From NCBI GenBank assembly GCA_024710445.1, contig JANJUT010000053.1, positions 1-15,068 of the forward strand: 15,068 nt of DNA, given 5' to 3'. This stretch comes from Thiobacillus sp. (GTDB lineage: Bacteria; Pseudomonadota; Gammaproteobacteria; Burkholderiales; Thiobacillaceae). Both the position numbers and the translations under genes were made by a program. Below, in pieces: positions 10,776 through 15,068 of this stretch (positions are counted from its first letter, which is position 1; each line of letters begins with the position of its first letter). The notes under the pieces were generated by a model, which was given only the letters and a program-made list of their open reading frames with translations, was not told where the DNA came from and ran no database searches.

Positions 10776-10791
10776 TACAACTTTAGTTGTA
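10776..10791. repeat. Small palindrome upstream of the candidate RNA
   Basis: TACAAC and GTTGTA flank TTTA. It lies immediately upstream of, and overlaps by two bases, the possible -10 box of the candidate RNA, so it could be an operator. It could also be a small hairpin in the algR 3' UTR. No second copy was noticed in the window. Confidence 0.4.
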
Positions 10792-10811
10792 GATGGACGA
10801 TAACCCGTTGT

Positions 10812-11576
10812 TTAAATTGATTTAATAATTTCACGCAAGGCTGAATATTGCCGTCTGCTGACCATTAATCGTTCATCCAGGCCGTCAAGCCGCAGGAAAT
10901 GACCGTCATCGTCGCCCGGTAATTTGCCTATTTCCCGGATCCGTTCACGCGCCACCAGACAGTTGCGATGGATGCGCAAGAAAGCGTCGTCGAACTCGCC
11001 TTCCAGCCGGGTGAGCGATTCCTCGATCAGGAACTCGCGTGCCGCAGTACGGACGGTGACGTATTTCAGCTCGGCCTTGAGATAGAGGATATCCGCCAAC
11101 GGGATCAGCACGACGCGCCCCTTTTCGTTGACGGACAAATGGGTGCGCGCCTTTGAATGTGCTTCCCGCAAATGCTCGAGCGTGGCGGCATTCAGGCTGT
11201 GCGCCCGCGACAGGGCACGCACCAGACGGTCGGCCCGTACCGGTTTCAGCAGATAATCGACTGCGTTGAGATCAAACGCCTGGCAGGCATAGGCATCATA
11301 AGCGGTGCTGAAGATGATGGCCGGCGGGGCAGGCAAGCGATTGAGATGAGCCGCGCATTCCAGCCCATCCATCCCCGGCATGCGAATGTCGAGCAGCACC
11401 ACATCGACTGGCTGGTCCTGCACCCGGTTCAGCGCATCCAGCCCGTTGCTGACCTCGCCGACGATTTCGACGGGCAACTGGTCGGCGCAATCGGCCAGCA
11501 CATCGTGCAGGCGACGACGCGCGGGCGCTTCGTCATCGGCGATCAGCAGGCGCAGCGGGGCTTTGGGTGCGTTCAC
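10812..11576 (-). CDS. algR: AlgR-type response regulator (receiver + LytTR DNA-binding domain)
   Basis: 254 residues. The receiver domain (~8-130) has the acidic pair Asp14-Asp15 ([10 protein letters not shown]), phosphoacceptor Asp63 (LLDIRMPGMDG), and the FSTAYDAYA and LLKPV motifs. The C-terminal LytTR domain (~150-250) shows ILYLKAELKYVTVRT, FLRIHRNCLVARERI and RRQYSALREII. LytTR regulators bind DNA direct repeats through beta-strands; AlgR controls exopolysaccharide and twitching motility in Pseudomonas, while targets here are unknown. It starts with GTG at 11576 and lacks a good ribosome binding site; the start lies 44 bases inside algZ, so translation is probably coupled. The order argH / algZ-algR matches Pseudomonas, which supports orthology, but hemC does not follow here. 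Confidence 0.93.
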   Translation of the reverse strand: MNAPKAPLRLLIADDEAPARRRLHDVLADCADQLPVEIVGEVSNGLDALNRVQDQPVDVVLLDIRMPGMDGLECAAHLNRLPAPPAIIFSTAYDAYACQAFDLNAVDYLLKPVRADRLVRALSRAHSLNAATLEHLREAHSKARTHLSVNEKGRVVLIPLADILYLKAELKYVTVRTAAREFLIEESLTRLEGEFDDAFLRIHRNCLVARERIREIGKLPGDDDGHFLRLDGLDERLMVSRRQYSALREIIKSI

Positions 11577-12579
11577 GGGTATAGGGCATCACGATATGCA
11601 CTTGATAAACGGTGCCCAGCGGCTCCAACTTGAGCTGGGCATCCAGGTCAAAGTGCAGCAGCAGGCGTTCGCGGATATTGGCCAGCGCGATGCGATTGCC
11701 TTTATGGTGGCCGGTTTCGGCAGCAATCGGATTGCGCACCACGATGTGCACCTTGTCCGAGCTGCGATAGATATTGAGGCTGATTTCACCGCCTTCCGGC
11801 TGCGGCTCGATACCGTGGTAGACCGCGTTTTCCACCAGCGGCTGGATCACCAGCGGCGGAATCAGCGCATCGCCAGGCATGTTGCCGATGTGCCAGACCA
11901 CCTGCAGACGATCCCCGAGGCGCAGTTGTTCCAGTTCCAGATAGGCGCGGGTGAGCGCCACCTCGTCTTCCAGCGGCGCCAGCTGGCTGGCATTGCCCAT
12001 CAGCGCACGAAACAGGTCGGCCATGTTTTCCAGCGCGTGTTCGGCCTGCCGCGGGTCGCTGCGCACCAGCGACAGCACGGCATTCAGGCTGTTGAACAGG
12101 AAATGGGGGCGAATGCGCGCCTGCAATGCCTGCAAGCGTGCCTCGGTAATGGCGGGCGAAAGAGCACGGGCGCGCAGATTGAAATAAGCCAGCAACCCGG
12201 CGCCCAGCAAGAATGAAAACACGGCTACAGCCATAAGCGGATAAATATCCAGCTCGGTTAACAGGGGATTCAGCCACAGCGTCGCCAGCAGCGGCACGGC
12301 CACGCCCAGCGCCAACGTCAGCCCGACCCCCAGCCGATATGGCTGGCTGCGCAACCAGCGTCCTGCGGCGCACAGGGCCAGCAGGGTGAGCAGCAGCGCG
12401 GGCTGCGCCAAAGCCGACAGGGCGATGAACTCCGCCCAGAACGCCGCGCCATCCGAGACGCGCGCCACCACGCCGGCAATCAGCGCCGCTTCCACCGTCA
12501 GCGCGATACGCAGGTTCACCCCCAGATGGCAGAAGTTCGGCAATTCGACCTGCCGGTTGTTATGATTCTTTCTTTTCAT
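11533..12579 (-). CDS. algZ: AlgZ/FimS-type membrane histidine kinase (LytS-like)
   Basis: 348 residues. The N-terminal half carries four hydrophobic segments (~25-42, 53-75, 84-105, 113-133) with almost no periplasmic loops, so the sensor is probably within the membrane. The His_kinase domain of the LytS/AlgZ class has [18 protein letters not shown] with predicted phosphate acceptor His159, and the ATPase part has [11 protein letters not shown] as N-box. The glycine box is unusual ([13 protein letters not shown] in place of GxGxGL), as in other AlgZ/FimS proteins. It is expected to phosphorylate the response regulator encoded next, with which it overlaps by 44 bases. ATG 12579 is the only reasonable start; GGGGA directly abuts it, so initiation is unusual. 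Its start is 17 bases from that of argH on the other strand, so its promoter must lie inside argH. Confidence 0.92.
   Translation of the reverse strand: MKRKNHNNRQVELPNFCHLGVNLRIALTVEAALIAGVVARVSDGAAFWAEFIALSALAQPALLLTLLALCAAGRWLRSQPYRLGVGLTLALGVAVPLLATLWLNPLLTELDIYPLMAVAVFSFLLGAGLLAYFNLRARALSPAITEARLQALQARIRPHFLFNSLNAVLSLVRSDPRQAEHALENMADLFRALMGNASQLAPLEDEVALTRAYLELEQLRLGDRLQVVWHIGNMPGDALIPPLVIQPLVENAVYHGIEPQPEGGEISLNIYRSSDKVHIVVRNPIAAETGHHKGNRIALANIRERLLLHFDLDAQLKLEPLGTVYQVHIVMPYTRERTQSPAAPADRR
12558..12566 (+). promoter_or_regulatory. Possible extended -10 promoter of argH
   Basis: TGTTATGAT fits the extended -10 form TGn-TATAAT with one mismatch and would start transcription near 12573, about 24 bases before the argH ATG. 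No clear -35 box is visible. The element lies inside the 5' coding end of algZ on the other strand. Confidence 0.4.
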
Positions 12580-12596
12580 TCCCCGTGATTTGCCTC

Positions 12597-14012
12597 ATGA
12601 GCACGCCATCGACACCATCGGACGGCACCGCTGCCGCCTGGTCCGGCCGGTTTTCCGAGCCGGTTTCCGAAATCGTCAAACGCTACACTGCGTCGATTCC
12701 CTTTGATTATCGGCTGGCCGAGTTCGATATTCAGGGCTCGCTGGCGCACGCCGCCATGTTGCACCACGTCGGCGTCCTCTCCAAGGATGATCTGGCAGCG
12801 ATCCAGCGTGGCATGGCCGAATTGCAGACCGAGATCCGCGCCGGTCAGCTCGCCTGGTCGCTCGACAAGGAAGACGTCCACCTCAACATCGAAGCCGCGC
12901 TGACCGCGAAAATCGGCGATGCCGGCAAGCGCTTGCACACCGGCCGCTCACGCAACGATCAGGTGGCGACCGACATTCGCCTTTATCTGCGCGATGCCAT
13001 CGACCGCATTCTGGCCGGACTGAAAGCCTGCCAGACTTCGCTCGTCGACCTGGCCGAGCAGCACACCGATACGGTCATGCCCGGTTTCACCCATCTGCAA
13101 GTGGCGCAGCCGGTGACCTTCGGCCATCACCTGATGGCGTATTTTGAAATGCTGGCACGCGATGTTGAACGCATGGCCGACTGCCACGGCCGCGTCAACC
13201 GCCTGCCTTTGGGCGCTGCTGCACTGGCCGGAACCAGTTTCCCCATCGACCGCGCCTTTGTCGCACGTGAGCTTGGGTTCGCCGGCATCTGCGAGAACTC
13301 GCTCGACGCGGTGTCCGACCGCGATTTCGCCATCGAATTCACCGCCGCCGCCGCGCTGGTGATGACCCATCTGTCGCGTCTGTCGGAAGAACTGATCCTG
13401 TGGATGAGCCCGCGCGTCGGCTTCATCGACCTGGCCGACCGCTTCTGCACTGGCTCGTCCATCATGCCGCAGAAGAAGAATCCGGACGTGCCTGAGTTGG
13501 TACGCGGCAAGACCGGCCGCGTGAACGGCCATCTGGTCGCCTTGCTCACCCTGATGAAAGGCCAGCCGCTGGCCTACAACAAGGACAACCAGGAAGACAA
13601 GGAACCGCTGTTCGATACCGTCGACACGCTCACCGACACGCTGGCGATCTATGCCGACATGCTGCGCGGTGTCACCGTCAAGCCGGAGGCGATGCGTGCC
13701 GCGGTGATGCAGGGCTTTGCCACCGCCACCGATCTGGCCGACTATCTGGTGAAAAAGGGCGTGCCGTTCCGCGATGCCCATGAAGTAGTGGCGCGCGCAG
13801 TGCGCGCCGCCGACACCAGCGGACGCGATCTGGCCGACCTGGCGCTGGCCGAGTTGCAGGCGTTCAGCCCGCTGATTACTGATGACGTATATGACGTACT
13901 GACGCTGGAAGGCTCGCTGGCTGCGCGTGATCATCTGGGCGGCACTGCGCCGGCTCAGGTGCGTGCGGCAATTGCACGGGCCAGGAAGCGGATTCAAGCC
14001 GGTTCGGTGTGA
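12597..14012 (+). CDS. argH: Argininosuccinate lyase
   Basis: 471 residues; it splits argininosuccinate into arginine and fumarate, the last step of arginine synthesis, in the cytoplasm as a homotetramer. It belongs to the fumarase/aspartase superfamily: WSGRFSEP near the N-terminus, [24 protein letters not shown] with His166, and the signature [11 protein letters not shown] at 286-296, which holds the catalytic serine on a mobile loop. [12 protein letters not shown] follows as usual. Length is normal and nothing is missing. I use ATG 12597 ([10 protein letters not shown]); GTG 12585 would add four residues and neither has a clear ribosome binding site. It is divergent from algZ with a 17-base gap, and its last 19 bases overlap the end of the convergent marR-type gene. 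Confidence 0.98.
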   Translation: MSTPSTPSDGTAAAWSGRFSEPVSEIVKRYTASIPFDYRLAEFDIQGSLAHAAMLHHVGVLSKDDLAAIQRGMAELQTEIRAGQLAWSLDKEDVHLNIEAALTAKIGDAGKRLHTGRSRNDQVATDIRLYLRDAIDRILAGLKACQTSLVDLAEQHTDTVMPGFTHLQVAQPVTFGHHLMAYFEMLARDVERMADCHGRVNRLPLGAAALAGTSFPIDRAFVARELGFAGICENSLDAVSDRDFAIEFTAAAALVMTHLSRLSEELILWMSPRVGFIDLADRFCTGSSIMPQKKNPDVPELVRGKTGRVNGHLVALLTLMKGQPLAYNKDNQEDKEPLFDTVDTLTDTLAIYADMLRGVTVKPEAMRAAVMQGFATATDLADYLVKKGVPFRDAHEVVARAVRAADTSGRDLADLALAELQAFSPLITDDVYDVLTLEGSLAARDHLGGTAPAQVRAAIARARKRIQAGSV

Positions 14013-14581
14013 ATGACCGGCGCGTGTTCGCGGCAAATCCGCCGCACCTCCGGACTGCTGAGCTTTTCCTGCATCAGCCCGCAAAAATAGCTGCGTGGTC
14101 CCAGCCGCTGATTGTGCCGACAGGTCGAGCACACGCCAAAACTGCGCTTCCCGCTTTGCGCCTGGACATGCGCCAGCACCTGCCGCAGCACCACCATCGC
14201 CGATGTCACCCGCGCCGCGCTGGCCGTTTGCACGATATCGCGCCAGGCCCCGCCGGCACTCAGCGTCTTCAACAGATTGGAACCGCCTTCGGTCAGGATC
14301 AACCGCACCACCCGGCCGTCGCGCGGGTCGGAATAGCGTGACACCAGCCTGCGGCGCGCCAGCACCAGTACGGTTTGCGACACCGTCCCCTTGGTCAGCC
14401 CGAGATATTCGGTCAGCGCCTGCGGCGTATTGCTGAAGCGATTGGCCTGATTCAGGTAAAACAGCACCTGCAGATGGACCGGCTGCAGCCCCTGGGCCGA
14501 GCCCGCTTGCCGCAAATCGGCCCGGGTCAGCAGCGACAGCCGCTCGACCAGGTCAAACAGGGTGAGCGCCTGACTTTTCAA
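13994..14581 (-). CDS. MarR-family regulator with C-terminal cysteine cluster
   Basis: 195 residues. Residues ~8-140 form a MarR-type winged-helix dimer fold: helix-turn-helix around [29 protein letters not shown] and wing [19 protein letters not shown]-terminal extension (~146-190) carries Cys151-x2-Cys154, Cys167 and Cys183-x2-His186 ([19 protein letters not shown]). This spacing suggests a zinc or iron-sulfur site, absent from most MarR proteins, and possible redox or metal sensing; that is inference. It starts with TTG six bases after the cyaY stop, without a clear ribosome binding site, so it is probably translated by coupling with cyaY. The effector and target genes are unknown. Its 3' end overlaps argH by 19 bases. 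Confidence 0.85.
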   Translation of the reverse strand: MKSQALTLFDLVERLSLLTRADLRQAGSAQGLQPVHLQVLFYLNQANRFSNTPQALTEYLGLTKGTVSQTVLVLARRRLVSRYSDPRDGRVVRLILTEGGSNLLKTLSAGGAWRDIVQTASAARVTSAMVVLRQVLAHVQAQSGKRSFGVCSTCRHNQRLGPRSYFCGLMQEKLSSPEVRRICREHAPVIHTEPA

Positions 14582-14587
14582 GGCAGA

Positions 14588-14911
14588 TTAGAAGCGGGCT
14601 GATCCGCCGCCCTGCAGGGCGATCAGCGCAGTCAGTTTGGCGTAGAGGGGTTCGCCGTCCTTGGTATCGACCCAGCCGCCGTCCACCGGCATGAAATGGA
14701 AGCCGCCCGACCGTGCCGCCACCCAGATTTCCCGGGCTGTGCCATGGCGGTTGATGATGATCTTGCTGCCGTCGTCGAACTCAATCTCGATGATGCCGTC
14801 CGCAGGCGTCTCGAAATCCAGGTCGGCATCCTCAAGGACCTGCTCGATATGCACCAGTGTCGCGCCAGCAGCCCGGTTGAACCCGGCCTCGTCCAATTCA
14901 ATTCTTGTCAT
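14588..14911 (-). CDS. cyaY: Frataxin-like iron-binding protein CyaY
   Basis: 107 residues, the usual size. Frataxin binds iron at an acidic ridge and modulates the cysteine desulfurase IscS during Fe-S cluster assembly. Visible are the acidic first helix (MTRIELDEAGFN ... VEDADLDFE region), the strands GIIEIEFDDGSKIIINRH and AREIWVAARSGGFHFMPVDG, and the closing GWVDTKDGEPLYAKLTALIALQ. ATG 14911 is chosen because the family starts here; the frame is open further upstream but would add a non-homologous piece overlapping the divergent lptM gene. Starts of cyaY and lptM are 25 bases apart. The MarR-type gene follows six bases after the stop. Confidence 0.96.
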   Translation of the reverse strand: MTRIELDEAGFNRAAGATLVHIEQVLEDADLDFETPADGIIEIEFDDGSKIIINRHGTAREIWVAARSGGFHFMPVDGGWVDTKDGEPLYAKLTALIALQGGGSARF

Positions 14912-14936
14912 GATGTCCCGTGCTAACATTTCGCGC

Positions 14937-15062
14937 ATGAAACTGCGCACCTTATATATAGTGTCCCTGTTGCTCTGCGGGCTCGGTCTGTCGGCCTGCG
15001 GCTCCAAGGGTGACCTGTATCTTCCCGAAAATCCTCCCGCCCCGCAACGGACTTTACCTTGA
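14937..15062 (+). CDS. lptM: LptM/YifL-type small outer-membrane lipoprotein
   Basis: 41 residues. It has a lipoprotein signal peptide (MKLRTLYIVSLLLCGLGL) and lipobox LSAC with Cys21 as lipidation site, followed by the family motif GSKGDLYLPE and a Pro-rich tail. In E. coli LptM stabilises the LptD-LptE lipopolysaccharide translocon in the outer membrane; the role here is by homology. The divergent position to cyaY is widely conserved. Its stop overlaps a possible TTG start (15059-15061) of a gene running out of the window; in related genomes lysA or dapF usually follows, but too little sequence is left to tell. No good ribosome binding site is visible. Confidence 0.9.
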   Translation: MKLRTLYIVSLLLCGLGLSACGSKGDLYLPENPPAPQRTLP

Positions 15063-15068
15063 ACGCTC

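Noticed and set aside
10691..10791. A GacA-controlled Rsm-type small RNA
   Set aside because: Only two to three GGA motifs, not clearly in hairpin loops, and the palindrome TACAAC-N4-GTTGTA does not match the GacA box TGTAAG-N6-CTTACA.
14905..14929. A sigma-70 promoter for lptM (TTGTCA with TAACAT)
   Set aside because: The spacer is only 13 bases and the -10 would lie 7 bases before the start codon.

Overview
The window looks like a chromosomal segment from a GC-rich betaproteobacterium, probably near Nitrosomonadales/Thiobacillus-type organisms. This is inferred from gene content and order, not from a database match. The supporting signs are a PrsT/PEP-CTERM (exosortase) pair, argH divergent from an AlgZ/AlgR-type two-component pair, cyaY divergent from an LptM-type small lipoprotein gene, and a full-length cobalamin-dependent MetH. 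There is no tRNA, rRNA, CRISPR array, insertion sequence or prophage gene, and no stretch above 300 bases lacks a gene.

Layout. Positions 1-1507 (+): the 3' end of a ComM/YifB-type AAA+ ATPase gene, overlapping by 4 bases a ferritin-like/CCC1 (VIT-type) metal transporter gene. Positions 1528-1914 (-): a single-domain rhodanese. Positions 2023-5685 (-): an exosortase-associated block, with prsT (a large secreted TPR protein) followed by a PEP-CTERM surface protein gene and an intrinsic terminator. Both genes have a near-consensus sigma-54 (-24/-12) promoter with exact GG-N10-GC spacing. Positions 5816-9534 (+): metH, divergent from prsT. Positions 9596-10622 (-): a NUDIX (ADP-ribose pyrophosphatase-type) hydrolase gene followed by a small unrecognised gene. 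Positions 10648-10791 (-): a non-coding stretch with a closing 10-bp stem and a strong intrinsic terminator directly before the NUDIX gene. It may be a cis-regulatory leader, a small RNA or the 3' UTR of algR. Positions 10812-12579 (-): the overlapping algZ-algR pair. Positions 12597-14012 (+): argH, with its start codon only 17 bases from that of algZ. Positions 13994-14911 (-): cyaY followed by a MarR-type regulator with a C-terminal cysteine cluster. Positions 14937-15062 (+): the LptM-type lipoprotein gene, probably leading into a further gene beyond the window.

How the parts work together. Most genes are core housekeeping (methionine and arginine synthesis, frataxin, NUDIX). The accessory theme is cell-surface biogenesis: PrsT and the PEP-CTERM substrate appear to share sigma-54 control, in line with the known PrsK/PrsR-RpoN regulation of exosortase systems, whose other genes are not in this window. 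The two places most worth following up are the untranslated stretch between algR and the NUDIX gene, and the coupling of frataxin with a cysteine-rich MarR regulator.
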